Position numbers and translations under genes: made by a program. DNA of 64,000 nt from the NCBI RefSeq assembly GCF_037039395.1, contig NZ_CP146241.1, positions 186,001 through 250,000 of the forward strand, read 5' to 3'. The notes under the pieces were generated by a model. The model was given only the letters and a program-made list of their open reading frames with translations. It ran no database searches and was not told the origin of the DNA. Below, piece by piece: positions 52,716 to 61,184 of this stretch (positions are counted from its first letter, which is position 1; every line of letters begins with the position of its first letter). Source of the stretch: Agrobacterium vitis. GTDB taxonomy: Bacteria > Pseudomonadota > Alphaproteobacteria > Rhizobiales > Rhizobiaceae.

Positions 52716-53612
52716 TCAGTGATTTGTTACCTTCATGAAGTCGATAAATGCTCTTAGCGACGCAGGCATATGCGTCCGCTCCGAATAGTAAAGGTAGAAG
52801 CCAGGGAAAGGTTTACACCAAGGTTCGAGGACGCGGATAAGGTCTCCCTTCTCCAGAAAGGGTGCGACGAGATCTTCGATCAGGTAGGCGAGCCCGACCC
52901 CTTCGCACGCCGCCGCAAGCAGCAGATCCGTGTCATTGACGGTCAGCACGTTATCGACATCGACACTGATTGTACCCCCGGCGTCTGCGAACTGCCATAG
53001 ATATAAGGCTCCCGTGCTTTTCCATTTGTAGGTAAGGCAGATGTGGTCGTTCAGATCGGCCGGAACCTCAGGCAGTCGCCGATCGGCGAAATATGAGGGA
53101 GACCCGACAACCGCCATTTTCAGATCGTGGGTAATGCGGACCGCGATCATGTCGCGACCAATTTGGCCGCCGATGCGGACACCGGCATCAAAGCCTTGCG
53201 CGACCACATCCGTGATGTCGTTGTCGATCACGAGGTCCAGGCGGACGCCTGGATAGGCGGATCGGAACTGCCTCAGTCTCGGCAGGATCGCGATCCGCGC
53301 TGCGACGCTCGGCAAATTGATGCGCACCACACCTTTTGGCGTTTGCTGATACGCCCCGACCGCCAGCACAGCCTCATCCATGCTGATCATCATCGGCTTG
53401 ATGCGGTCGTAAAGTGCGCTGCCCGCCTCCGTAAGCCCGACACTACGGGTTGTACGGTTGAGAAGGCGTATGCCGAGGCGGCTCTCGAGAGACCGGACGG
53501 TACGGCTCAGCGCCGACGGCGACATCGCCAGCCGTTTGGCAGCTCGCCCAAATGCCCGCTCGTCGCACACCGTCACAAAGGCTTTCAACTGAGCGAATTC
53601 ACTCCCGTCCAT
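52716..53612 (-). CDS. LysR-family regulator
   Basis: A 298-residue LysR protein starting MDGSEFAQLKAFVTVCDERA; the open frame continues 66 codons upstream but without family similarity. HTH residues AFGRAAKRLAMSPSALSRTV are near 20-40. The effector domain contains GVVRINLPSVAARIAILPRL. The typical C-terminus ends RAFIDFMKVTNH. It is divergent from the oxidoreductase gene at 53761 and precedes an SDR remnant, so an SDR gene may once have been a target. Confidence 0.88.
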   Translation of the reverse strand: MDGSEFAQLKAFVTVCDERAFGRAAKRLAMSPSALSRTVRSLESRLGIRLLNRTTRSVGLTEAGSALYDRIKPMMISMDEAVLAVGAYQQTPKGVVRINLPSVAARIAILPRLRQFRSAYPGVRLDLVIDNDITDVVAQGFDAGVRIGGQIGRDMIAVRITHDLKMAVVGSPSYFADRRLPEVPADLNDHICLTYKWKSTGALYLWQFADAGGTISVDVDNVLTVNDTDLLLAAACEGVGLAYLIEDLVAPFLEKGDLIRVLEPWCKPFPGFYLYYSERTHMPASLRAFIDFMKVTNH

Positions 53613-53760
53613 TATAGTCTCCAAACGCAATACTTCATGCCGAACTGATACCATATCCGAGCATATTCCCATCCTGCATAATAAGCCTGATGACAGCGGA
53701 AATGTCGGGCATGGGGCCGGAAGCCGCCCGTCTTTCGGAATGGAGCGAAGAGTGGCAACG

Positions 53761-54768
53761 ATGAAGCACTGGGAAATTGATGCAATCGGCCGGCAGCACC
53801 TAAAGCTCAATGAGGTCGAAATCCCCCGACCCGGCCCGCGGGAGATTCTGGTCAGGGTCGATGCGGTCGCGTTAAACTACCGCGACAAGATGGTTATCGA
53901 GACCGGTCGCGGACTGCCTCTCGCATTCCCGTTTACCCCCGGTTCCGACATGGCCGGAGAGGTGGTGGCTCTTGGCGAGGGCGCAACTCGTTTCGGCTTG
54001 GGCACAAAAGTCATCTCCACGGCGACACCGGACTGGATCGACGGTTTGCGTGCCGGCACCGCGCGCACGCCCGCCTATCAGACGCTGGGTGGCTTTTACC
54101 CGGGCGTGCTCGCCGAGTATCTCGCCATGCCGGAGGACTGGTTCGTCTCGTCGCCGGGAACGCTCGAGCCATGGCAGGCATGCACATTTCCGGTCGCTGG
54201 TCTCACAGCCTGGTTTGCGCTTGTCGAACGGGCCGGAGTGCGGGCGGGCGATACTGTTCTCGTTCCCAGCACGGGTGGCGTCGCCCTGTTCGGATTGCAG
54301 ATCGCCAAGGCCAATGGTGCCAAGGTCATTGTCTGCGGCAAGCCTGAATACGAGGCGCGCGCCAAGGCGCTCGGCGCGGATCATTTCGTCGATGCGGGGA
54401 GCAACTGGGTGGAAACCGTCTACCAGCTCACCTGCGAGCGCGGCGCGGATGTCGTTCTGGAGGTCATTGGCGGCAAACATCTCGGACAATCTGTCCAGGT
54501 CACGGCGGTCGGTGGTCATATCTGCCAGATCGGTGCGCTCGACGGCTGGGACATCCAGGCACCGGCAATGCCCCTGATGCTCAAGGACATCACGATTCAT
54601 GGGATCGGAACAGGCAGCCGAAAGGCCCTGGAACGGCTCGTCCGTGCCATCGACCAAACGGGAATGACGCCGGTTGTCGATTCGCGTTATCCGCTCGCCG
54701 ATCTTCCCGCAGCTCTCGACCACCTGGACAAGGGGCCATTTGGCAAGATCGTCATAGACGTTACCTGA
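53761..54768 (+). CDS. Zinc-independent NAD(P)-dependent alcohol dehydrogenase/quinone oxidoreductase
   Basis: A 335-residue medium-chain dehydrogenase: DAVALNYRDKMVIETGRG and GSDMAGEVVALGEG, the NADPH-binding stretch VLVPSTGGVALFGLQIAKANGAKV, and GGKHLGQSVQVTAVGGHICQIG. The usual catalytic zinc Cys is replaced (NYRDK), as in quinone oxidoreductases. GAAGAG precedes ATG 53761; the ATG at 53740 is a possible alternative. It is divergent from the LysR gene. Substrate unknown. Confidence 0.83.
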   Translation: MKHWEIDAIGRQHLKLNEVEIPRPGPREILVRVDAVALNYRDKMVIETGRGLPLAFPFTPGSDMAGEVVALGEGATRFGLGTKVISTATPDWIDGLRAGTARTPAYQTLGGFYPGVLAEYLAMPEDWFVSSPGTLEPWQACTFPVAGLTAWFALVERAGVRAGDTVLVPSTGGVALFGLQIAKANGAKVIVCGKPEYEARAKALGADHFVDAGSNWVETVYQLTCERGADVVLEVIGGKHLGQSVQVTAVGGHICQIGALDGWDIQAPAMPLMLKDITIHGIGTGSRKALERLVRAIDQTGMTPVVDSRYPLADLPAALDHLDKGPFGKIVIDVT

Positions 54769-55056
54769 GAAGACACCCCGATCTGGCTGACAGTCTGGAA
54801 CTGCGCAGCAAACTTGGCATTATCTGGAACACCGCCGCTGACATTGCAAAGCGATCCCGCGAACACGGCTTCAAATAGCCATTCGGATGACATCGCCACT
54901 GGATCGGCAACGACATTTGTGCGGCGATGTTGCTCCTGGCGGTATCAATCCGAACAGCTAAATCGGCTCGCTCTACCTCTTTAACGTCGTCATGCCGGCA
55001 AGCCGTCCAAACAAGGTAAAATTCCCATAGCACCGATCACCGCCCGCATTCGCCAA
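54769..55056. other. Intergenic stretch, nothing recognised
   Basis: Between the oxidoreductase gene and the MarR-type gene. The open frames here are short and have no family similarity; GC content falls toward the end near the MarR operator. Confidence 0.5.
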
Positions 55057-55094
55057 ATATATGAAGTTTACCTTTGCAGTTTATCTTCATATAT
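55057..55094. promoter_or_regulatory. Inverted repeat, probable MarR operator
   Basis: Perfect 10-bp arms ATATATGAAG and CTTCATATAT separated by 18 bp, ending 13 bp before the MarR-type gene start (55108). The outer halves TATGAAGTTTAC and GTTTATCTTCATA may each serve as one site, in line with a MarR protein binding a pair of operators and shutting off its own operon. Confidence 0.6.
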
Positions 55095-55107
55095 GCCATT
55101 ATGTATT

Positions 55108-55542
55108 ATGGCCAATTTATCGCCCGCACCCGACCTCGCGCAGGAGATCCGCAGTGTCTTGAGCAAGCTCAAGCGCCGCCTGCGTGATCAGGCGGATATC
55201 AGCGAGCTGACGCCGACGCAGACATCGGTGCTTCTGCGTCTCGAAAGGGACGGCCCCATGACCACGTCCACCCTTGCCAGAGCCGAGGGTATGCGTTCAC
55301 AGTCGATGGGGTCAGTGGTAGTGGCCCTTCAGGCGTTGGGACTGATTGAGGGGGCCGCCGATCCCAATGATGGTCGACAGACCATCCTTTCGATCAGCAA
55401 AGCCTGCCGCACATGGATCGCGGAAGGACGCGCCGCGCGGCAGGACTGGCTTTCCCGGACGATCGACGCCCGCCTCTCCGGCGAGGAGCAAGAGCATCTC
55501 ATCTCCGCAGTCAAACTTCTTCAGCGCCTTGCGGACGACTGA
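55108..55542 (+). CDS. MarR-family transcriptional regulator
   Basis: A 144-residue winged-helix regulator: LTPTQTSVLLRLERDG, recognition helix STLARAEGMRSQSMGSVVVAL and the wing DPNDGRQTILSISKA. The start MANLSPAPD (55108) is preferred over ATG 55093, which lies inside the operator palindrome. It begins an operon with the isochorismatase-like and small membrane protein genes, so the operator likely controls all three. Confidence 0.86.
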   Translation: MANLSPAPDLAQEIRSVLSKLKRRLRDQADISELTPTQTSVLLRLERDGPMTTSTLARAEGMRSQSMGSVVVALQALGLIEGAADPNDGRQTILSISKACRTWIAEGRAARQDWLSRTIDARLSGEEQEHLISAVKLLQRLADD

Positions 55543-55591
55543 CGCCGGCTTTGCGCACTCCGAACATTCAACGAACGGCAAAGACACTCTC

Positions 55592-56158
55592 ATGGCCATG
55601 ACCATCCTTGATCCACAGACCGCACTCGTCGTCGTCGACCTCCAGAAGGGCATTGTCGGCTTGTCCGTCGCCCATCCCATCAAGCCCGTGATCGACAATG
55701 CGGTGATGCTCATCGAAGCCTTCCGCGCGCAGCATCTGCCAGTCGTGCTGGTCAATGTCGACAATGTTGCGCCCGGCCGCACGGAGCAGGGATGGCGCCA
55801 CGGCGGCACTTTCCCAGCCGATTTCATCGAGTTCATTCCCGAACTCGATCAACACGCCGAGGATATCGTCGTTACAAAGCACACCTGGGGCGCATTTGCG
55901 ACGACCGATCTCGATGCGCGCCTGAAAGCTCTTGGTGTAACCCAAGTCGTCGTCATCGGAGTTGCCACCGGAACAGGCGTCGAAGCGACCGCCCGTCAGG
56001 CCTATGAGCTCGGCTTCAATGTCACCCTCGCCGTCGATGCGATGACTGACACCCGCGCCGAAGCGCATGACTACAGTATCAGGAACGTCTTTCCGCGGCT
56101 CGGCGAAACAGCTACGACCAAGGATATCATCAACCTCCTCGCATCGAGGACTGTCTGA
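55592..56158 (+). CDS. Isochorismatase-family hydrolase lacking the catalytic cysteine
   Basis: A 188-residue isochorismatase-fold protein with LVVVDLQKGIVGL (Asp) at about 14-26 and KHTWGAFATTDLDARL (Lys near 98). In the nucleophile loop VVIGVATGTGVEATARQAYELG a Gly stands where cysteine hydrolases have Cys (usual form ATxxCVEATAR). EntB/PhzD-type isochorismatases also lack the Cys, so a vinyl-ether hydrolase is possible; alternatively the activity is lost. The start at ATG 55592 fits the family N-terminus. Confidence 0.82.
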   Translation: MAMTILDPQTALVVVDLQKGIVGLSVAHPIKPVIDNAVMLIEAFRAQHLPVVLVNVDNVAPGRTEQGWRHGGTFPADFIEFIPELDQHAEDIVVTKHTWGAFATTDLDARLKALGVTQVVVIGVATGTGVEATARQAYELGFNVTLAVDAMTDTRAEAHDYSIRNVFPRLGETATTKDIINLLASRTV

Positions 56159-56159
56159 T

Positions 56160-56489
56160 ATGTCCTGGCTCCACCTCATCCCCTATTTCTTCGGTGGTGT
56201 CTTTCTCATGAATGCCGTGCCGCATCTAACGAGCGGCGCCATGGGTCGGCCGTTTCAGACGCCTTTTGCAAGCCCGCCCGGCGAAGGCCTATCTTCCTCG
56301 ACCGTCAACATGCTCTGGGGCTTTGCCAATCTCGTCATCGCCTATCTTCTAATTTCGAAGGTCGGTGAATTTTCGTTGGCCAATGCCGCCGACGCCTCGG
56401 CGGTGGGATTGGGCGCTCTCCTGATCGGTCTATTTTCCGCGCGGCACTTCGGCCGCTTGCATGGCGGCAACGACCCTCAAGGCCGATAA
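56160..56489 (+). CDS. Small integral membrane protein
   Basis: A 109-residue protein starting MSWLHLIPYFFGGVFLMNAVPHL, with three hydrophobic segments (near 5-22, 48-68 and 80-98). It begins one base after the isochorismatase-like gene. No family is recognised beyond a general resemblance to rhizobial small membrane proteins of unknown function. The short cytoplasmic end is basic (RHFGRLHGG). Confidence 0.62.
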   Translation: MSWLHLIPYFFGGVFLMNAVPHLTSGAMGRPFQTPFASPPGEGLSSSTVNMLWGFANLVIAYLLISKVGEFSLANAADASAVGLGALLIGLFSARHFGRLHGGNDPQGR

Positions 56490-56548
56490 CCGGCAGGCTT
56501 GCCAAGCCCTTCCGGTCGCTCCGGCATCGTAATTGCCGTATCTCGGCG

Positions 56549-56716
56549 ACCGGTGCGCCGACGCTGCGCGGCGTCGTGCAGCTTTGGCATGTCTATCTCC
56601 TCGCCTTCCTGATTGACGGAATCGTCGCTATGCTGGTCTCCCTCGGCCTCCTGCGCGTCAGCGATCTGCGCAGGACTGCACGCGCCCGCCGCGCCAAGGG
56701 AAGCTTTATCAGTTGA
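56549..56716 (+). pseudogene. MFS exporter remnant (EntS/MFS_3-like)
   Basis: A frame ending TGA 56714-56716 reads TLRGVVQLWHVYLLAFLIDG, then IVAMLVSLGLLRVSDLRRTA. The first part matches the family motif VQLWHVYLLAFLLG of the large MFS_3 exporters, and the second resembles a later segment, so most of the protein is missing. There is no start codon. 56717-56998 shows no gene. Confidence 0.45.
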
Positions 56717-56998
56717 TTTCCGCCCCAAATTAATCACGTTTGTCGTTACGCAATGACCGAGGCTAACATTTAATTGGTCAAACGTTTCAAATCACGACTG
56801 AAGGCAGGCAGGATCAGTAAAAAATGGAAATACGGCTCATTGCAGGGCGAAAATCAACAGCTGAGACCTCATGGAGGTTTGAGACGCATGACAAAGCACT
56901 AAGGCAATGCTTAGCTTCATAAAGATTTATGCAAATACGCAACTCGAAAAGAAGGTTGCAGTGGTAAAGTCCCGACCAACGAAAAGAGTTCATTCGCC

Positions 56999-58810
56999 AT
57001 GATCTTGGAACTGCAGACCGTAATTCTGGAAATGATCGCCCGCGGCGAAGCTTTGCAAACAACGCTCGAGCGACTATGCCTTGAGGTGGAAGCGCTGATC
57101 CCGGGTATCGTGTGTTCCGTTTTATCGGTTGAGGGAGAATACCTTCACCCCCTTGCCGGCCCGTCACTTCCGCATTCCTATTCTGCGGCGCTCGATAATT
57201 TGGCAATCGGTCCGCTGGTGGGATCCTGTGGTGCCGCCGCATTCCAAGCAGAAGCTGTTTGCGTCACGGATATCGAGAACGACCCTCGTTGGGCAAACTT
57301 CAAGGATCTGGCTCTGCCGCTCGGCTTCAAGGCTTGCTGGTCGACGCCGATTTGCAGTGGCGACCGCGTCGTCGCGACATTTGCATTTTACTTCCGAAAA
57401 TCCAGAGGGCCAAGCGACCTTGAACGGCGCATCGTCGATGCATGTACCCACCTTTGCGCCATTGCGATTGAGCGAGAGGAGCGGGTCCGTGAGCGCCACC
57501 GCTTGACGTATATCGATGCACTGACCGGGTTGCCTAACCGGGCAAAGTTCAATCAGGTTCTGTCCGAGCTAGTTGAGTACAAGGAGGGCGGCTGGGGCGT
57601 TCTTCTTGCCGATCTGGATAATTTGAAGGTTATCAACGACACCTTCGGACATGACACGGGTGACGAACTCATCCAGGTCGTCGCAACAAGAATAGCCTTG
57701 GTGGCAGGCATCGGTCGGGCGTTCAGGATCGGTGGCGACGAATTTGCAATCGTTGTTGAAAAGAACTCGGAATCTTCATTGTCAACGCTCGCGGCAAGGA
57801 TCCTCGCGGTCATAAAGGCGCACGCCCATTGCAACGGCCACGTCATTATTCCCGGAGCCACGCTGGGTGGATGCCTTGCAGGCCCAGGAGACACCCCCGA
57901 TCAGATTCGCCAGTGCGCCGATGTCGCGCTATACCACGCAAAAGAGCGCAGTCGGGGTCAGTTCATCGAACATAGCCCGGGGCTCGGCACGGCCTTAACG
58001 AGACGCTTCCGGGCTAGCCAAGAAGTCAGTCTTGCGCTCTCCGAACAGCGGATAAATCCCTACTACCAGTCAATCTGCAGGCTAGATTCCGACGAGGTGG
58101 TGGGGTTTGAGGCGCTGTGCCGTATGACGACCCCCTCCGGGGACGTCGTTGCTGCCGCCAACTTTCATGAGGCAACCAAAGACGCCCATGTTGCTACCGA
58201 GCTTACGCAGCGCATGCTCTTGCGTGTCGCCAGAGACATGCGTGGCTGGCTCGACAGCGGACTGCCTCTCCAGCACGTCGGTATCAATCTTACAGCTGCG
58301 GACTTTCATGCCGGCCATCTGCAGGAACGGATTTGTACAGTGTTTGCTGACGCTGGCGTGCCGTTGAAGCACGTCATCCTCGAGGTGACGGAGTCAGTTT
58401 ATCTCGGCCAGCGCGATCACGTCGTTGCCGACGAAATCAAATCGCTCCGCAGCCGCGGAATGCGTGTCGCGCTTGACGACTTCGGAACAGGGTTTGCCTC
58501 GCTTACTCATCTTCTAACGGTCCCGGTCGATATCATCAAGATCGACAAATCCTTCGTCGAGAGGCTGGTTCCGGGTGACGGTGCCGTCGCCATTGTCGAG
58601 GGTTTGCTCGGCATTGCCAATAAGCTGGGCCTGCGGGTCGTGGCCGAAGGCATCGAAACTGATGTACAGCGTAATCAGCTCTTGTCGTTCGGATGCAAGC
58701 TTGGGCAGGGCTACCTGTTTTCGAGAGCTGTTGACCGGGATGCTGCTACATCCCTGCTCGCGCGCCACGGTCAGCGTGTAGAGATTGAACACCATCCGCT
58801 CAGAGCTTGA
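56999..58810 (+). CDS. GAF-GGDEF-EAL cyclic-di-GMP enzyme
   Basis: A 603-residue soluble protein with three domains. GAF: 1-160 (GSCGAAAFQAEAVCVTDIEN, then GFKACWSTPI). GGDEF: 165-330, with the active site intact (RIGGDEF at 243-249) but no RxxD inhibitory site five residues before it. EAL: 345-600, with FEALCRM at 370, EVTES, DDFGTGFASL, KIDKSF and AEGIET all present. Both cyclase and phosphodiesterase activities are therefore possible. It is a single gene on the plus strand with no obvious operon. Ligand of the GAF domain unknown. Confidence 0.9.
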   Translation: MILELQTVILEMIARGEALQTTLERLCLEVEALIPGIVCSVLSVEGEYLHPLAGPSLPHSYSAALDNLAIGPLVGSCGAAAFQAEAVCVTDIENDPRWANFKDLALPLGFKACWSTPICSGDRVVATFAFYFRKSRGPSDLERRIVDACTHLCAIAIEREERVRERHRLTYIDALTGLPNRAKFNQVLSELVEYKEGGWGVLLADLDNLKVINDTFGHDTGDELIQVVATRIALVAGIGRAFRIGGDEFAIVVEKNSESSLSTLAARILAVIKAHAHCNGHVIIPGATLGGCLAGPGDTPDQIRQCADVALYHAKERSRGQFIEHSPGLGTALTRRFRASQEVSLALSEQRINPYYQSICRLDSDEVVGFEALCRMTTPSGDVVAAANFHEATKDAHVATELTQRMLLRVARDMRGWLDSGLPLQHVGINLTAADFHAGHLQERICTVFADAGVPLKHVILEVTESVYLGQRDHVVADEIKSLRSRGMRVALDDFGTGFASLTHLLTVPVDIIKIDKSFVERLVPGDGAVAIVEGLLGIANKLGLRVVAEGIETDVQRNQLLSFGCKLGQGYLFSRAVDRDAATSLLARHGQRVEIEHHPLRA

Positions 58811-59134
58811 CGGCGGGCTATCGAACAACCGGCAAAGGACTGGCAAGTGGTCACTCAGTTCGCCGCTGTCACCGTCTGGTGGCCCCATTACTCAGATCAC
58901 CGAACCGGAGCCCGGTCCGTTACAAGGCGGTATCAAGCAGTGCGTTCCCGGAACCCCACCCTTGACATCAACGGCTTGAAGGCTGCGATAAGCGAAATCT
59001 TAGCGAAAGACGCCTGTCCGACAATTGCTACGCGTGGCCGACAAGATGGCTCGAAGCATTAGGCGCTTCTGGCAATTGGGGCTATGATCTCCTTAAAGAT
59101 CACGGGAGGCGGCTTTTCAAGAGCCGGTGATTTC
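58811..59134. other. Intergenic stretch with possible mobile-element scraps
   Basis: Several short open frames with weak, unclear similarity: WQVVTQFAAVTVWWPHYSDH and NGLKAAISEILAKDACPT resemble fragments seen near rhizobial insertion sequences, but no element boundaries, inverted repeats or clear transposase motifs could be identified. Confidence 0.3.
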
Positions 59135-61021
59135 ATGGGTTTTGCCGATCACGTCAAGGAAATCGAGCGCGTCGGGCAAGGTAGCAATACGGGCCGCGAC
59201 GCTATTGTGGTGGAATCCTGGCGGCGATGCCTGGAGACCTATCAGCTCGATCCGGCGCAAGCGCGCGAGGCGGTTATCGTCTCGCAAACACGCCTGCGCG
59301 AACATCGCCAGCAGGCGGAAGATCTCGTGCATATCGCCCGCTCTGGGCTCGAGCGGCTCTACCGGCAGGTTGCCGAGCAGAATTATGTTCTTCTCCTCTC
59401 GGACCGGCAGGGCGTGACCGTCGAATTTCTCGGCGACCCCTCCTTCAACAACAACCTGCGAAAGGCCGGACTCTATCTCGGCTCGGAATGGTCTGAGCCC
59501 CGCGCTGGCACTTGCGCCGTTGGTGCCTGCCTGGCCACCGGCGAGGCTCTGACGATCCATCAGACCGACCATTTTGACATCACCCATACACCACTCTCCT
59601 GCACCGCCGCACCGATCTATGACACGCAAGGCACTTTGGCAGCGGTCCTCGATATTTCGCTCCTGAGTTCACCCATCTTGAAGACGAGCCAGAACATGGC
59701 GCGTCATCTTGTTTCCTCAACCGTGCGGCGCATTGAGCTCGCCAATCTCATGGCGAACAGTCGGCACGACCTGGTGCTGCGCTTTGCCGGCGCGCCGGAA
59801 TTTCTCGATGTTGATCCGGAAGCGGCGATTTCCGTCGATGGCGCCGGACGCATCACCGGCATGACGCATGGCGGCGCGCGGCTTCTTGCTACCTCGCGTG
59901 GGATCGACTGGCGACAGCCCGAGCTTGTGCTTGGCCAGCCGGTCGCGGATTTTTTCGAGGCTGGCTTGGACGAGCTCGCTTCGCTGACACGCGCCAGCCT
60001 GCCGCAAGACCGGCGGATTGCCGTCCGCGATGGGTCGGTCCTGTTTGCCCATGCGATCGAGCCGCAACAGCGTGTGGCAGGGGTGCCGCTCGTTCGAGCT
60101 TCTCGGTCATCGCCAGCCATGAACCTGCTCGGCGGCAGTGTCGAAATCATGGACAACCTTCGCCGCAAAATCGCCAAGCTCGCACCGAGCGCACTGCCGA
60201 TCCTGCTTCAAGGTGAGACCGGAACCGGCAAGGAATATCTGGCCCGCATTATCCACGAGGTGAGCGGATTGCCAGGCCGCTTCGTTGCGGTCAATTGCGC
60301 AGCGATTCCTGAACAGCTGATCGAAAGCGAGTTGTTCGGCTATACGCCAGGCGCCTTCACCGGCGCCCTTGCCAAGGGACGAAAGGGGTTGGTCGAGGAA
60401 GCTGTGGGCGGAACCCTGTTCCTCGACGAAATCGGCGACATGCCATACGTCGCCCAAAGCAGGTTGCTCAGGGTTCTGGCCGAGGGCGAAGTCTTGCCGG
60501 TCGGTGGCTCGGTGGCGCGCAAGGTGGAGTTTCGTGTCGTGTCTGCCTCGCATCGGTCTTTGGCCGACATGGTCTCAACCGGCGCCTTCCGGCAGGACCT
60601 CTATTACAGGCTGAATGCGGCCGTACTCTTCCTTCCACGGCTTTGCGAGCGCGGCGACCTGCCGTGGCTCCTCGACAAGTTGCTCGAAAAACATGCTCCA
60701 GCCGACCGATCGCTCAGGCTTTCAGACACTGCCCGCCTTTTGATCCTCAATCATCGCTGGCCAGGCAATATCCGCGAGCTGGACAATACGATCGCCTTTG
60801 CCGCAGCGCTGTGCGACGATGGACTGATTGAGGTAACGGACCTTCCAGAACAATTGGCCGGCAGTGGGCAGCTGCCTGGCGATGACAGCCCTGAAGCCGA
60901 ACTTCGCGCTGTGCTCGCCGCTTGCCATGGCAATATTTCCGAGGCAGCGCGTCGCCTCGGTATTGATCGTACCACCATGCATCGCCGTATGCGCAGGTTC
61001 GGCATAGACAGGCCGCATTGA
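59135..61021 (+). CDS. AcoR-type sigma54-dependent transcriptional activator
   Basis: A 628-residue enhancer-binding protein. The N-terminal sensor region (SWRRCLETYQLDPAQ; RAGTCAVGACLATGEALTIH, GAF-like) resembles acetoin catabolism regulator AcoR. The AAA+ domain has Walker A GETGTGKE near 360 and the sigma54-contact loop GAFTGA near 405. The Fis-type HTH NISEAARRLGIDRTTMHRRM is at the C-terminus. I prefer ATG 59135 (MGFADHVKEIE); ATG 59084 is possible. It likely activates the sigma54 promoter at 61133-61148 just downstream, which drives the dehydrogenase and flavin monooxygenase genes. Confidence 0.88.
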   Translation: MGFADHVKEIERVGQGSNTGRDAIVVESWRRCLETYQLDPAQAREAVIVSQTRLREHRQQAEDLVHIARSGLERLYRQVAEQNYVLLLSDRQGVTVEFLGDPSFNNNLRKAGLYLGSEWSEPRAGTCAVGACLATGEALTIHQTDHFDITHTPLSCTAAPIYDTQGTLAAVLDISLLSSPILKTSQNMARHLVSSTVRRIELANLMANSRHDLVLRFAGAPEFLDVDPEAAISVDGAGRITGMTHGGARLLATSRGIDWRQPELVLGQPVADFFEAGLDELASLTRASLPQDRRIAVRDGSVLFAHAIEPQQRVAGVPLVRASRSSPAMNLLGGSVEIMDNLRRKIAKLAPSALPILLQGETGTGKEYLARIIHEVSGLPGRFVAVNCAAIPEQLIESELFGYTPGAFTGALAKGRKGLVEEAVGGTLFLDEIGDMPYVAQSRLLRVLAEGEVLPVGGSVARKVEFRVVSASHRSLADMVSTGAFRQDLYYRLNAAVLFLPRLCERGDLPWLLDKLLEKHAPADRSLRLSDTARLLILNHRWPGNIRELDNTIAFAAALCDDGLIEVTDLPEQLAGSGQLPGDDSPEAELRAVLAACHGNISEAARRLGIDRTTMHRRMRRFGIDRPH

Positions 61022-61031
61022 ACATCCGGAC

Positions 61032-61069
61032 TGTGGCCTGCGCCACACCTGTCGCGCCACAGCTGTGGC
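61032..61069 (+). promoter_or_regulatory. Palindromic upstream activating sites for the sigma54 promoter
   Basis: TGTGGC-CTGC-GCCACA (61032-61047) and GCCACAGCTGTGGC (61056-61069, perfect) share the same half-site GCCACA/TGTGGC and lie 64-101 bp before the sigma54 promoter, the normal place for enhancer-binding protein dimers. The adjacent AcoR-type protein is the likely binder. Confidence 0.7.
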
Positions 61070-61132
61070 ATAGCTAAACCCGTCCTGCCTCGAAAACCGA
61101 GCAATTCCAGTCATTCTCCTGCCAGGAGCTAT

Positions 61133-61148
61133 TGGCACGGGCATTGCT
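61133..61148 (+). promoter_or_regulatory. Sigma54 (-24/-12) promoter
   Basis: TGGCACGGGCATTGCT fits the sigma54 consensus TGGCACG-N4-TTGCW at every conserved base, with the GG and GC dinucleotides 10 bp apart. It lies 36 bp before the ATG of the butanediol-type dehydrogenase gene and just after the AcoR-type gene. Confidence 0.85.
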
Positions 61149-61184
61149 CTTCTCTTGGCATCGACAGCAGCCAAGGGAGGAAAC

